Origin: a virus
DNA: 43,642 nucleotides
IMG/VR virus record: IMGVR_UViG_3300029267_001394
Span: 1 to 43,642 of that record
Reading direction: 5' to 3' (one strand)
The notes beneath the pieces were generated by a model. The model ran no database searches. It was not told the DNA's origin and saw only the letters and a program-made list of their open reading frames with translations. Of this stretch, positions 8,191 to 16,864 are shown piece by piece. The stretch's first letter is position 1. Every line of letters begins with the position of its first letter. A program made the position numbers and the translations under genes.

Positions 8191-9678
8191 ATGGTCTCCA
8201 AGACTCAGAAGCTCGACGCCCTTCGGCTCAAGTACGCCGGGGGCATTCTCACGCCCGAGGACGTCCAGGGCCTCGCGGCGGACGACGTCCTCGACGTCAA
8301 GCAGTCCGCCCGCTACCGCTCGACGATCGCCTCGATCGACAAGGCCGCCTCGAGCGCCGACACCGTCGTCTTCGACGGATCGACGGAGCACAAGGACCGG
8401 ATGGGCGACGTCGTCCGGGTCCACGGCCGGAAGGGCGGCAAGGGCTGGCAGACCAAGAACTACGAGCGCGCGGGCTCGCCCTTCCTCTGGGCCCACGACT
8501 CGAGCGCGCCGCCGGTCGGTCGCGCGGTCAAGATCTGGCGCGGCAAGTCCGCGATCGACGCGAGCGTCCCAGCTCTCAAGTTCCAGATCGAGTTCCACGA
8601 AGACCGGGACTTCCCGTTCGCGAACCTCGTCGGGCGCCTCTTCAAGTCGCGCCGCATGACCGGATCCTCCGTCGGCTTCGTCATCGCCAAGTCCGAGCGA
8701 TACGGGACCGCCGCCGAGCGCGAGGCAGCCGGCCTTGGCCCGATGGGCATCGAGATCACCGAGGCGGACCTCCTCGAGCTGTCGGGCACGCCGACGCCGG
8801 CGAACCCCTTCGCCCTCGCGACCTCCGGCAAGGCGGCGAGCGACGGGCTCGAGGCCGTGGTCGAGAAGGCGCTCGGCGACCTCGCGGCCGAGGGCGGCTT
8901 CTCCGAGGCTCAGATCCGCGAGTTCCGGCAGACGTACCCTCTCGGCCCGGACGACGCCGCAGAGCGCCTCCGCTCGCGTGTGCGCGGGTTCGTGGACTTC
9001 GGAAGCCTCGCGCTCCCGGAGCCCTTGCAGATCGAGCAGATCGCAACCCGGGCCGCTGCCGAGGTCGAGGAGACCGCCGCCGAGGAGAAGGGCTCCGGCC
9101 CCAAGCCGCCGAAGCCCGACGACGAGCCCCAGGAGAAGCCCGGGGGCGAGGGCTACGACGACGAGGACGACGAGGACAAGGGCAAGCCGAAGCGCCCCCG
9201 CAAGTCCGCCGAGGGCGACCTCATCGTCCCCAAGGCGATGGCGCAGCGCTTCGTCGAGGGCCTCGCCGCTCTGCAGGCGCTCGCGGCGGACGCGGACGAC
9301 CTCCTCGACCTCCTCGAGGGCCGCGCTATGGACGAGGAGGACGACGACGAGAAGGGCGACGACGAGGAAAAATCTGCTGGCGGATCCCAGCCCAGCGAGA
9401 CGCCGGCGGAAACCGCCGCCGAACGCTCGACGGAGAACCTGCCGGCCCTCATCCTCTCCCTCGTCGACGAACTCCGAGCAGATCGCGAGGAGCGTCGACA
9501 CGCCGAAGGCGGCGCGGCTGCGTCCGAAAGGGACGCCGGAGAGCCGACGCCCGAGCCCTCCGGCGAGGCGCACAAGGCGACGTCCACCTCAGAGGAAACG
9601 GTCCTCGAGGCCGAGGACGTCGATTCCTGCATTCGAAGCGTCCGCCAAGCTCGGACGTCGACCCCCTCCGACCAATGA
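8191..9678 (+). CDS. HK97-type prohead protease with acidic C-terminal extension
   Basis: A 495-residue protein. Residues about 45-210 form the S78 prohead protease: FLWAHDS with His102, MTGSSVGFV with the catalytic Ser at 159 or 160, and LLELSGTPTPANP with Glu196. These cleave the capsid delta domain and the protease itself during maturation. The remaining 280 residues are acidic and low in complexity, with Asp/Glu runs near 315-330 and 385-400. That extension may act as a scaffold, since no separate scaffold gene exists before the capsid. The ATG lacks a Shine-Dalgarno; the stop overlaps the capsid ATG as ATGA. Confidence 0.92.
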   Translation: MVSKTQKLDALRLKYAGGILTPEDVQGLAADDVLDVKQSARYRSTIASIDKAASSADTVVFDGSTEHKDRMGDVVRVHGRKGGKGWQTKNYERAGSPFLWAHDSSAPPVGRAVKIWRGKSAIDASVPALKFQIEFHEDRDFPFANLVGRLFKSRRMTGSSVGFVIAKSERYGTAAEREAAGLGPMGIEITEADLLELSGTPTPANPFALATSGKAASDGLEAVVEKALGDLAAEGGFSEAQIREFRQTYPLGPDDAAERLRSRVRGFVDFGSLALPEPLQIEQIATRAAAEVEETAAEEKGSGPKPPKPDDEPQEKPGGEGYDDEDDEDKGKPKRPRKSAEGDLIVPKAMAQRFVEGLAALQALAADADDLLDLLEGRAMDEEDDDEKGDDEEKSAGGSQPSETPAETAAERSTENLPALILSLVDELRADREERRHAEGGAAASERDAGEPTPEPSGEAHKATSTSEETVLEAEDVDSCIRSVRQARTSTPSDQ

Positions 9679-10955
9679 CCGGAACCGAAACCCCGACTGA
9701 GCCTCAGGCCTCCAACAAGTCCGAGCAGCTCTCTGTCGGCTTCCAAATCAAGAAGCTCGGCGACGACCTCGCCGCCGAGATCCAGAAGGGCTCGGACGCC
9801 TCGACCTCCGCGATCGAAGCGATCGAGAAGCGCCTCGAGGAGGCCGAGGAGAAGCTCAAGGGCCTCGCCACCGGCCAGCGGACCGGCGGCGTCGGCATTG
9901 GCGCGCACGCCGAGGACATCAAGAAGGCCTCGCTGATCAAGATGATCGCGGGCCACAAGTTCGGCTGGAAGGACGTCCCGAACTCCAAGCTCGAGCGCGA
10001 ACTCTGCGAAGAGACGCAGATCAAGGCGCAGGAGTCGGGCGTCGACACCGAGGGCGGCTTCCTCGTCCCGGGTCAGTTCATGCAGGACATGCTGATCCCG
10101 CTCCTCGAGCCTCGCGCGATCGCGATCCAGCTCGGCGCGAACGTCCTCGACGGTCTCGTCGGCTCCCCGGTCGAGATCCCGGCGGTTCGCGGTGACGCGA
10201 CCGCCTACTGGGTCGGCGAGGACGAGGAGATCACCGCCTCCCAGCTCTCGATCGGTCAGCTCAAGATGGAGCCGCGCGGTCTTGCGACCCTCGTCCCGAT
10301 CACCAACCGCCTGCTTCGGCAGACCTCCAACGGCGCGGAGCGCGTCGTCCGCGCGCAGATTGCCCGGACGATGGGCAAGGCGGCCGACCTCGCGTTCTTC
10401 TCGGGCACCGGCGGCAAGCAGCCGACCGGCATCCTGAACCGCTCCGGGATCTCGACCGTCGACTGGTCCGGGGTGACCGGCCTGGACGCCTCGACCACGA
10501 CCGCCGCGAACGCGAAGGCCGTGACCCACCGCCTTATGCAGCACGTCGGCGCCCTCGAGGAGGCCGACGCGCTCGACGGTCGCCCGGGCTTCTTCATGCA
10601 CCCGACCGTGAAGCGCGCCCTCATGTCCGTGACCGACGCGGACGGTCGCCCGATCCTGCTCTCCCACTCGGGCGGGCTCGTCGGGCAGATCCCGGACCGC
10701 CTCCTCGGCTACCAGTTCCAGACCTCGACCCAGCTCAACTCGGGCGCGACCGCCGACCTTGGCTTCGCGAACTTCGAGGACTGCTACTTCGGCATGTGGG
10801 GGACGATGGAGATCGCGATGAGCGACGTCGCCAAGGACGGCTTCGAGCGCCAGAAGACCTACGTCCGCGCCTCGATGGAGGTCGACATGAACCTGGGTAA
10901 CGCCGAGAGCGTGTCCGCCTCGAGCGGTCTCGACGTCTCCGGCCTCGACTCCTGA
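9675..10955 (+). CDS. Major capsid protein, HK97 fold
   Basis: A 426-residue capsid subunit. Residues about 20-110 are helical and charged (FQIKKLGDDLAAEI, IEKRLEEAEEKLKGL), which is the delta/scaffolding domain removed by the protease. The mature part begins near GVDTEGGFLVPGQF (123-135), with blocks typical of HK97 capsids: VGSPVEIPAVRGDATAYWVGE, LVPITNRLLRQT, ADLAFFSGTGGKQPTGI and FFMHPTVKRALMSV. Translation is coupled to the protease through ATGA. The leader is C-rich (CCCCCTC at 9662-9668) with no Shine-Dalgarno, although the product should be abundant. Confidence 0.96.
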   Translation: MTGTETPTEPQASNKSEQLSVGFQIKKLGDDLAAEIQKGSDASTSAIEAIEKRLEEAEEKLKGLATGQRTGGVGIGAHAEDIKKASLIKMIAGHKFGWKDVPNSKLERELCEETQIKAQESGVDTEGGFLVPGQFMQDMLIPLLEPRAIAIQLGANVLDGLVGSPVEIPAVRGDATAYWVGEDEEITASQLSIGQLKMEPRGLATLVPITNRLLRQTSNGAERVVRAQIARTMGKAADLAFFSGTGGKQPTGILNRSGISTVDWSGVTGLDASTTTAANAKAVTHRLMQHVGALEEADALDGRPGFFMHPTVKRALMSVTDADGRPILLSHSGGLVGQIPDRLLGYQFQTSTQLNSGATADLGFANFEDCYFGMWGTMEIAMSDVAKDGFERQKTYVRASMEVDMNLGNAESVSASSGLDVSGLDS

Positions 10956-11001
10956 TCCGGGTCTCCGGAACTCCACCCTCAACCTCAACCGGAACTCTCC
11001 A

Positions 11002-11433
11002 ATGCGATTCGGATCCGACTGCATTCTCTACTCCTCGTTCCCTGCGGACTCGCAGGGCGCGGGCTCTCCGACCGTCCTCTGGATCCCCGTCAAGGGGTTC
11101 AAGCGAGCGGCGGTCATCGTCTCGGTCGGCGACATGGGCACCAACGCCACGCTCGACGTCAAGCTCCAGAGCGCGACCGACGCCTCGGGAACCTCGGCGG
11201 CGGACGTCTCTGGCGCGGCCCTCTCTCAGATCACGCAGGCCGGCACCGACCAGAGCAACACCGACGCTCTGCTCGACGTCGACCTCGAGCACCTGAGCGA
11301 CCAAGCCGACAGCCACATCGGCGTCGTGATCACCGTCGCGACCGCCGCCGTCGAGCTGTCCGTGGTGACGGCGCTCTACGGCGCCGAGAACTCGAACGAC
11401 GCGACCGGCGGCGACGAGACCGTCATCGTCTGA
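11002..11433 (+). CDS. Putative head decoration protein
   Basis: A 143-residue beta-rich protein right after the capsid gene, the usual place for a decoration or stabilising protein. It has IPVKGFKRAAVIVSVGDMG, LDVKLQSATDASG and then ASDQADSHIGVVITVA-like strands. The gene at 11520 has a related plan (a strand-rich start followed by VKLQxxxDG and an ARYVRxxF-like segment), so the two may be distant paralogues. No Shine-Dalgarno is visible. It is followed by a strong intrinsic terminator, which would group capsid and decoration protein on one abundant transcript. The exact family is not recognised. Confidence 0.7.
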   Translation: MRFGSDCILYSSFPADSQGAGSPTVLWIPVKGFKRAAVIVSVGDMGTNATLDVKLQSATDASGTSAADVSGAALSQITQAGTDQSNTDALLDVDLEHLSDQADSHIGVVITVATAAVELSVVTALYGAENSNDATGGDETVIV

Positions 11434-11458
11434 CCGACCGACCTCGAGCAGCCTGACG

Positions 11459-11498
11459 CGGGCCGGGAGCCTCGACCGGCTTCCGGCCCGTTTCCTTT
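11459..11498 (+). terminator. Intrinsic terminator after capsid and decoration genes
   Basis: A 13-bp stem, CGGGCCGGGAGCC (11459-11471) paired with GGCTTCCGGCCCG (11478-11490) with one G-U pair. The loop is TCGACC and the 3' flank is TTTCCTTT. This is the clearest terminator in the structural region and lies in the middle of it, so read-through must supply the downstream head and tail genes. Confidence 0.8.
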
Positions 11499-11519
11499 CG
11501 CCCCCTACCGCCGCCGACC

Positions 11520-11927
11520 ATGCAAGCGAGCCGCGAACTCCGGACCCTCTTCCTCGTCCAGCCGTCGACGTATATCACGGACACGGTCTCCGGCGCGATC
11601 GACCTCGCGAACTGGACCGGCGTCAAGATCACCTGCCTCTTCGGGCTCAACGTCTCGATCGGCGCCTCGACCGTCAAACTCCAGAAGTCCGACGACGGGA
11701 CGACCTGGACCGACGTCGACGGTTCGGAGATCGGGATCCCTCAGTCCAGCGCCCGGGTCTACGTCGTCCGCGCGCAGGAACTCGGCGCCCGCTACGTCCG
11801 GACCTACTTCGACCGCGACTCCGGCGCGACGATCGTCGGCGGCGCCCTCGCCGAGTTGTACGCTCCCACCAACGACCAGCCGGCGGTCTCGGGAATCGAG
11901 GTCGCTCCGGTCCTCACCCTCGAGTAA
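11520..11927 (+). CDS. Hypothetical virion protein, decoration-like
   Basis: A 135-residue beta-rich protein of unknown function between the capsid and connector genes. It contains VKITCLFGLNVSIGASTVKLQKSDDGTTW split by short turns and ARYVRTYFDRDSG, a pattern found in small beta-sandwich head proteins. It shares a general layout with the protein at 11002. The ATG follows a C-rich leader without Shine-Dalgarno. It is the first gene after the terminator at 11459. Head surface or connector accessory is the likely role, by position only. Confidence 0.65.
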   Translation: MQASRELRTLFLVQPSTYITDTVSGAIDLANWTGVKITCLFGLNVSIGASTVKLQKSDDGTTWTDVDGSEIGIPQSSARVYVVRAQELGARYVRTYFDRDSGATIVGGALAELYAPTNDQPAVSGIEVAPVLTLE

Positions 11928-11940
11928 CCCCTCTCCGATC

Positions 11941-12378
11941 ATGGCGCGCAGCAAATCCAAGCCCCTGGCGATCACCGCCGAGACCTTCGACGAGATCCTC
12001 GGCAAGAACTACGGCCCGGACCTCGTCCAGGTCATTCCCGGCCGGGCCGTTCACTGGCCCGACTCCTCCGAAATCCGAGCGAATCCCGGCGACGTCCTCT
12101 TCGCGAAGGACCCGTGGCTCGGCGGGCAGGGTCACAAGGTGATCCCCTACGAGGGAGAGGCGAAGCCCTCGACGCCGAAGTCGATCCTCACCCGCCAACG
12201 TCTGCAGCTCCTCGAGGCGGTCCTCGCGGAGAAGGGCAAGGAGGCGCCTAAGGCAGCCCCCGCGCGCTCCGGCACGCGAGGGAAGAAAGCCTCGGCCAAC
12301 AAGGCCGCCGGCCGCGAGGCGCTCGAGAGCGCCGCGAAGACCGACGGCGACGACGGGCTCGTCGGGCTCGACGCCTGA
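11941..12378 (+). CDS. Hypothetical protein in head module
   Basis: A 145-residue protein that I do not recognise. Its first 75 residues look globular (TAETFDEILGKNYGPDLVQ, then WLGGQGHKVIPYEG). The second half is basic and Ala-rich (APARSGTRGKKASANKAAGR) and ends acidic. It sits between decoration-like genes and the head-tail connector, where small head-completion or accessory genes are often found. The ATG is preceded by CCCCTCTCC and has no Shine-Dalgarno. Confidence 0.65.
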   Translation: MARSKSKPLAITAETFDEILGKNYGPDLVQVIPGRAVHWPDSSEIRANPGDVLFAKDPWLGGQGHKVIPYEGEAKPSTPKSILTRQRLQLLEAVLAEKGKEAPKAAPARSGTRGKKASANKAAGREALESAAKTDGDDGLVGLDA

Positions 12379-12397
12379 CCTCCGGACCCTCTGAGCG

Positions 12398-13021
12398 ATG
12401 GCTCTGGACCTCACCAACCTGGCGACCGTCAAGGCGGCCCTCGGAATCTCCGGGTCCTCCTTCGACTCGCAGCTCTCGACCCTCATCCCCTACGTCTCGA
12501 GGCGGCTCGAGCGCCACTGCCGGCGCCCGGACGGCTTCGAGGAGAAGCAGCGGATCGAGGTGATCGAGCGCGTCCCGGAGATCCCCTCCGGGAAGGTCTG
12601 GGGCTACTCGCTCAAGGTCGCGCCGGTCTCTGCGATCGCCTCGATCATCGTCGACGAGGACCACGCCTTCTCGGGCTCGGGCGCGACGACGCTCACCGAC
12701 GGCGACGACTTCACCTGGAGCCCCAAGACCGGCCGCGTCTACTTCGACGGCTACCGCCCGCCGGAGGGCGTCCGGACGGTCCAGATCACTTACACGGCCG
12801 GGCTCGCGGCGGACACCGCCACGCTCCTGGCGGACCCGGACCTCGCGGACCTCGTCCACGCCGCGAACCTCCAGATCCAGTACGTCCACGAACGGCGGAA
12901 CTCCCTCGGGGCGACCTCGCAGACCGTCAACGACAACAAGACGACCGCGCAGCCCGAGCTGGCCCTCCTGAAAGAGGTCCGGGAGCTGCTCGCGCCGTTC
13001 GTCCGGAGGCGAATGCAGTGA
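12398..13021 (+). CDS. Head-tail connector protein, gp6-like
   Basis: A 207-residue adaptor. It begins with ALDLTNLATVKAALGISG and SQLSTLIPYVSRRLERHC, the helical signature of the HK97 gp6/SPP1 gp15 connector group, which docks below the portal. The middle has beta strands with VQITYTAGLA, another common element, and the end has a helical LADLVHAANLQIQYVHERR block. Position after the capsid genes and before the gp10-like gene agrees. Its stop overlaps the next start as GTGA. Confidence 0.82.
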   Translation: MALDLTNLATVKAALGISGSSFDSQLSTLIPYVSRRLERHCRRPDGFEEKQRIEVIERVPEIPSGKVWGYSLKVAPVSAIASIIVDEDHAFSGSGATTLTDGDDFTWSPKTGRVYFDGYRPPEGVRTVQITYTAGLAADTATLLADPDLADLVHAANLQIQYVHERRNSLGATSQTVNDNKTTAQPELALLKEVRELLAPFVRRRMQ

Positions 13022-13599
13022 GCCTCCGGATCAACGCCGACGACCTCCGCGACGCCCTCAACCGCCGAGGTCGCGTCTTCCGCGACGAGGTCGATCGAGC
13101 CTTCACCGCCGCCGGCCATCACGCCGTCAACCTCTCCAAGGAGCAGGCGAAGGGGCGCGGCGTGCAGGACCGGACGAACCGCCTTGCGGACTCGTTCGGC
13201 TTTCGGGTCGAGGGTCGCGGCTCGGACGCCTCGCGGTTCCGCCGCCGCCTCGAGGTCTTCTCGGCGGGCGTCCCCTACGCCCGGGTTCAGGAGTACGGCG
13301 CGACGATCCGGCCTCGCCGCAAGAAGTGGCTGACGATCCCTCTCCCCGACGCGAAGACCGCGAAGGGCGTCGCTCGAGGGTCGGCCCGGTCCTTCAAAGA
13401 CACCTTTTTCCGCCGCTCGAGGAAGGGGAACCTCCTCCTCTCGCAGCGCCTCGCCTCCGGCGAGCTGCGAAACCTCTTCGTCCTCAAGAAGCGCGTCCGC
13501 GTCCCCGGGCGCCTCGGGTTCCGGAAGGTCTGGCGCGACGAGGCCGAGCCCTTCCTCCTCAAGCGAGTTCGCTACGCGATCCACCGCGCTCTTAGCTGA
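13018..13599 (+). CDS. Neck/tail completion protein, HK97 gp10-like
   Basis: A 193-residue basic protein. FTAAGHHAVNLSKEQAKG followed by VPYARVQEYGATIRP and a C-terminal WRDEAEPFLLKRVRYAI match the HK97 gp10 family, where an YA..QE.G motif sits before the strands. These proteins join or complete the head-tail interface. The 130-180 segment is longer than usual. The GTG start overlaps the connector stop; no ATG is suitably placed. Confidence 0.78.
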   Translation: MSLRINADDLRDALNRRGRVFRDEVDRAFTAAGHHAVNLSKEQAKGRGVQDRTNRLADSFGFRVEGRGSDASRFRRRLEVFSAGVPYARVQEYGATIRPRRKKWLTIPLPDAKTAKGVARGSARSFKDTFFRRSRKGNLLLSQRLASGELRNLFVLKKRVRVPGRLGFRKVWRDEAEPFLLKRVRYAIHRALS

Positions 13600-13602
13600 C
13601 CA

Positions 13603-14487
13603 ATGGCCGACAACACCCAACTCGACCCCGGATCCGGCGGCGACGTCGTCGCCACCGACGATATCGGCGGCGTGAAGCACCAGCGCGTAAAGCTCGAGTT
13701 CGGCGGCGACGGCGTCGCGACGGAGGTCGACCACGGCGACCCGCTCCCCTCGATCGACCTCGCCGCGAGCGCGGCGCTCGCGCTCGACGCCGACCTCGGC
13801 GTCTTCAACGCGAACGGCTGGAATCCCGGCTTCTCGACCGGCGTCGAGGAGACCTTCTGGAGCATCGGCGCTTCGTCCTGGCAGGACACGCCGAACAACT
13901 CGGCCGAGCTAGTCAACGTCGCCTCGACCGACGCCGCCGACGCCGCCGCCGGCACCGGCGCCCAGACCGTCCGCGTCCACGGGCTCAACTCCTCGGGCGC
14001 CTACGCCACCGAGGACGTCTCAATGAACGGGACGAGCAACGTCTCGACCGTCGCGACCTTCCTCGTCGTCTTCCGCCTCGAGGTCTTGACCGTCGGCAGC
14101 GGCGCGACGAACGCCGGCGCGATCTCGGCGACCGGCGCGACCTCGTCGGGAATCTATGCCTACGCCCTCGCCGGAGAGGGGACCTCGGAGCAGGCGACCC
14201 ACGCCGTCCCGGCCTCGACCGTCGGGCTCCTGAAGAGTTGGCGGACCGGCGTCCTCGAGACCGGCACCGCCGGCGCGATCCAGGCCCAGCTCCAGATCTG
14301 GATCCCGACCACCCAGCCGACCTGGCGAACGATCCAGCGGACGAGCGCCGCCGACGGCGCCCCCTCCAACCTCGTATTCGATCCGCCGCTCGTCCTGCCG
14401 GCGACCTCCCGCGTCCGCGTCCAAGGTATCGCGAGCGCCTCGGTCGACGCCTACTCGAGCTTGGACGTCCTGCAGCGAGCCTCCTGA
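13603..14487 (+). CDS. Hypothetical structural protein
   Basis: A 294-residue protein between neck and tail-terminator genes. The N-terminal NTQLDPGSGGDVVATDDIGG and KHQRVKLEFGGDGVATEV segment recurs in many phage virion proteins of unknown role. The rest is Ala/Thr/Ser/Gly-rich and predicted beta (for example AQTVRVHGLNSSGAYATEDVS), suggesting a surface-exposed sandwich or fibre-like protein. It lacks a Shine-Dalgarno and starts 4 bases after the upstream stop. A minor virion decoration or neck-fibre role is an inference. Confidence 0.7.
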   Translation: MADNTQLDPGSGGDVVATDDIGGVKHQRVKLEFGGDGVATEVDHGDPLPSIDLAASAALALDADLGVFNANGWNPGFSTGVEETFWSIGASSWQDTPNNSAELVNVASTDAADAAAGTGAQTVRVHGLNSSGAYATEDVSMNGTSNVSTVATFLVVFRLEVLTVGSGATNAGAISATGATSSGIYAYALAGEGTSEQATHAVPASTVGLLKSWRTGVLETGTAGAIQAQLQIWIPTTQPTWRTIQRTSAADGAPSNLVFDPPLVLPATSRVRVQGIASASVDAYSSLDVLQRAS

Positions 14488-14491
14488 TCCC

Positions 14492-14941
14492 GTGACCCTC
14501 GCGCTCCTCTTCCCGCTCGGGCTCGCAATGACGAGCCCTCCGATCGCGGTCTCCGCGACGGTCCTCTCGTTCGGGACCTACTCGCTCCGGCCGAGGTTCC
14601 CGATCGACACCGCCTATAGGGCTCCGGCGGTCTCGACGAAGGTCGAGGACCCGCAGGTCGCCCACTACGCCGAGGCGCGCGACCCGCAGCGTCGCCGGCC
14701 TCGGGTCTTCACGCTTCGGCACGAAGAGGACCGCGCCGGGTGGGTCGAGGCGCTCTCGCTCTGGGAGGTCTCCGGCTACGGGACGCGCCCCCTGAACTGG
14801 ACGATCCCCGACTCCTCGCCCGCCGAGACGATCCAGGTTCTCATGCAGGCGAAGCCGACGCTCACGACCGACCAAGCCTCGAGCGAGGTCTACACCTTCT
14901 CGGTCGACCTCGAGGAGATCGTCCACGGGCTCCCCGCTTGA
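14492..14941 (+). CDS. Hypothetical minor tail protein
   Basis: A 149-residue protein. The FTLRHEEDRAGWVEALSLWE segment followed by TRPLNWTIPD resembles the C-terminal part of the M-like protein at 19947 (residues near 640-680: VRHLSMDEALAQDWIDFWEAH, IPFTW). The two may share a fold used in tail proteins. The start is GTG at 14492; an ATG at 14528 would remove 12 hydrophobic residues and is a credible alternative. It lies directly before the tail terminator gene. No firm family assignment. Confidence 0.65.
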   Translation: MTLALLFPLGLAMTSPPIAVSATVLSFGTYSLRPRFPIDTAYRAPAVSTKVEDPQVAHYAEARDPQRRRPRVFTLRHEEDRAGWVEALSLWEVSGYGTRPLNWTIPDSSPAETIQVLMQAKPTLTTDQASSEVYTFSVDLEEIVHGLPA

Positions 14942-14944
14942 CCG

Positions 14945-15427
14945 ATGCCCGACTCCCGCGAATACGCCGCCCTCCTGGCGATGCAGACCCGCCTCCAGGG
15001 GATCACCGTCGCGAACGGCTACGAGACCGACGTCCAGCTCGTCCAGATCTACGACGAGTTCCCGGACCACGTCGCCGAGTTCCCCGCGATCCTCTTCAAG
15101 CCGGTTCGCGTCGAGCGACCGGACGACGAGCGCCTGAACCGCGTCGACGCCCGGGTCTCCGTCCCGCTCGTCCTGCTCCTCGAGACCTACGAGGAGGGGA
15201 CTCGCAAGATCGCGAACTTCGTCGCCGACGTTGAGCGCCGGCTGACCTCCGACCCGTCGACCGGCGCGGTCGACACGACCCTCGGGGGCGCGACGAAGGA
15301 TCTCCACGTTCGCAACGACGAGCGGTTCCAGCTCGACGAAGACGGCGGCTCGCGGCGCGCGGCGGCCCTCGTCGAGGTCGAACTCGTCGTCCGTTACGCT
15401 CTCGGCAACCCCTACACCACCGCCTAG
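14945..15427 (+). CDS. Tail terminator/completion protein
   Basis: A 160-residue protein with an alternating helix and strand pattern: AALLAMQTRLQGITVANGY, EFPAILFKPV, then VSVPLVLLLETYEEGTRKIA and a helical FVADVERRLTSDP. This matches the size and layout of lambda gpU/DUF3168-like tail terminators, which cap the finished tail tube and bind the head. It lies just before the tail tube gene, as expected. The ATG has no Shine-Dalgarno and follows the upstream stop by 3 bases. Confidence 0.75.
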   Translation: MPDSREYAALLAMQTRLQGITVANGYETDVQLVQIYDEFPDHVAEFPAILFKPVRVERPDDERLNRVDARVSVPLVLLLETYEEGTRKIANFVADVERRLTSDPSTGAVDTTLGGATKDLHVRNDERFQLDEDGGSRRAAALVEVELVVRYALGNPYTTA

Positions 15428-15438
15428 GACCCCCTCTA

Positions 15439-16818
15439 ATGACTCTCACCCAACGCCGCGCGATCGCCTTCGGCAAGGAACTCTCCGAGGGGACCGCGAT
15501 CTCTCTCGGATCTCTGACCGCCTACGAGATCGCCTTCGAGCCGACGATCAACTTCGGCACGCCCAAGAAGCGCCGCCGCCAGGCGCAGGACAAGCTCTCC
15601 GAGAAGCAGCCGATCCGAGGTCTCAACTCGGCCGAGCTGTCCTTCGCGGTCGAGTTCGCCGGCCACAACAACGCGACGACCGCGCCGATCTGGGACGACC
15701 TCCTCGAGGCTTGCGGGATGCGCCTCGCCGAGGGAACGGTCTACGTCGTGCAGGTCGACGGCTCCGGCATCACCGGGACCGTGACCGACGGGCTCGAACT
15801 CACCTTCGACACCTCGCAGACCGCGAACGCCTTCGGCGCCTACGTCGACGGAGCGACCTACGTCGTGCTGGAGAACGCGAGCGCGGCTCCGACCTCGGGC
15901 GCGACCTTCACCGCCTCCGGCGTCTCCTTCACCGCCTCCGGCGCGGCCATCCGGAGCTACTTCGCCGCGAAGCCCTACTCGGAACGTACCTACCAAATCC
16001 CCTACGGATCCGGCTCCGGCTCCTTCAACGTCGACGACGTCATCACCGGCGGGACCTCCGGCGCTCGAGGGCTTGTCACCGAAGCCGCCTCCGGCTCGAC
16101 CGGCACCTTGAAGTTCGTCCCGATCGACGGGACCGGCGCCTTCCAAAGCGGCGAGACGATCACCGGCACCAGCGGCGGCTCCGGCTCCGCGACCTCCGGG
16201 CAGTCGAACCTCTACATCCCGAGCCTCTCGATGGCTCTCTGGGACTCGCGTCGCGCCAAGCTCATGAAGGGGGCGCGCGGGACGTTCTCGCTCGTCTGCC
16301 CCACCGGCGAAGAGGCCCGGCTCAACTTCACCTTCACCGGCGCTCGGGAGGCCGTGACCGACGAGCTTCTCCCCTCGATCACCAAGCAGGTGACCGCCGT
16401 CCCCCCGGTCTTCGTCGGGGGCTCGTCCTACTTCGACTCCCTGCAGAACCCGGGCCTCCGGGAGCTGTCGGTCGACGTCGGCGCGGCGGTCGCTCTGCGG
16501 CAGAGCCCGAGCGAAGCCTCGGGCTATATCTCGGCGCGGATCGGCGCTCGAGCGGTCGGCGTGACCTTCAACCCGGAGGTCGCGGCCGAAGCTGAGTTCG
16601 ACGTCTACGAGAAGGCGCGCGACGCCGAGAGCTTCCAGGCCGGATGCTCCTGGGGGACCGCGACCGGCAACCGCTGCCTCGTCCACTTCCCGCGTCTCTC
16701 GATCGACCAAGCGAACGACGAGGACCAGGACGGGATGGCCCACGACGCGATCTCCGCGATCGCCTTCTCGTTCTCGTCCGACTCGGCCGAGCACGAAGTC
16801 GTGCTCGCGATCTTCTGA
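15439..16818 (+). CDS. Major tail tube protein with inserted domain
   Basis: A 459-residue tube subunit. The N-terminal block (YEIAFEPTINFG, ELSFAVEFAGHNNATTAPIWDDLLEACG in parts) and a C-terminal block (ARLNFTFTGAREAV, DELLPSITK, then FNPEVAAEAEF) fit the beta-barrel tube fold. Residues about 95-255 are an insertion of Gly/Ser/Thr-rich strands. It carries two related units, FNVDDVITGGTSGARG (196-211) and FQSGETITGTSGGSGS (235-250), a repeat common in phage surface proteins. The insertion would project from the tail shaft. The leader is CCCCCTC with no Shine-Dalgarno. Confidence 0.85.
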   Translation: MTLTQRRAIAFGKELSEGTAISLGSLTAYEIAFEPTINFGTPKKRRRQAQDKLSEKQPIRGLNSAELSFAVEFAGHNNATTAPIWDDLLEACGMRLAEGTVYVVQVDGSGITGTVTDGLELTFDTSQTANAFGAYVDGATYVVLENASAAPTSGATFTASGVSFTASGAAIRSYFAAKPYSERTYQIPYGSGSGSFNVDDVITGGTSGARGLVTEAASGSTGTLKFVPIDGTGAFQSGETITGTSGGSGSATSGQSNLYIPSLSMALWDSRRAKLMKGARGTFSLVCPTGEEARLNFTFTGAREAVTDELLPSITKQVTAVPPVFVGGSSYFDSLQNPGLRELSVDVGAAVALRQSPSEASGYISARIGARAVGVTFNPEVAAEAEFDVYEKARDAESFQAGCSWGTATGNRCLVHFPRLSIDQANDEDQDGMAHDAISAIAFSFSSDSAEHEVVLAIF

Positions 16819-16864
16819 CCGCGAGCCCCCTCTCTACCGCAACCCCAAGACCAAGGCGCCCCGA

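Noticed and set aside
8032-9573. A 513-codon minus-strand open frame
   Set aside because: It is antisense to the well-supported prohead protease, has repetitive Leu/Arg/Glu composition and no motif; it arises from high GC.
13985-15307. A 440-codon minus-strand open frame
   Set aside because: Antisense to three coupled plus-strand tail genes; ends in low-complexity Arg/Ser runs typical of a shadow.
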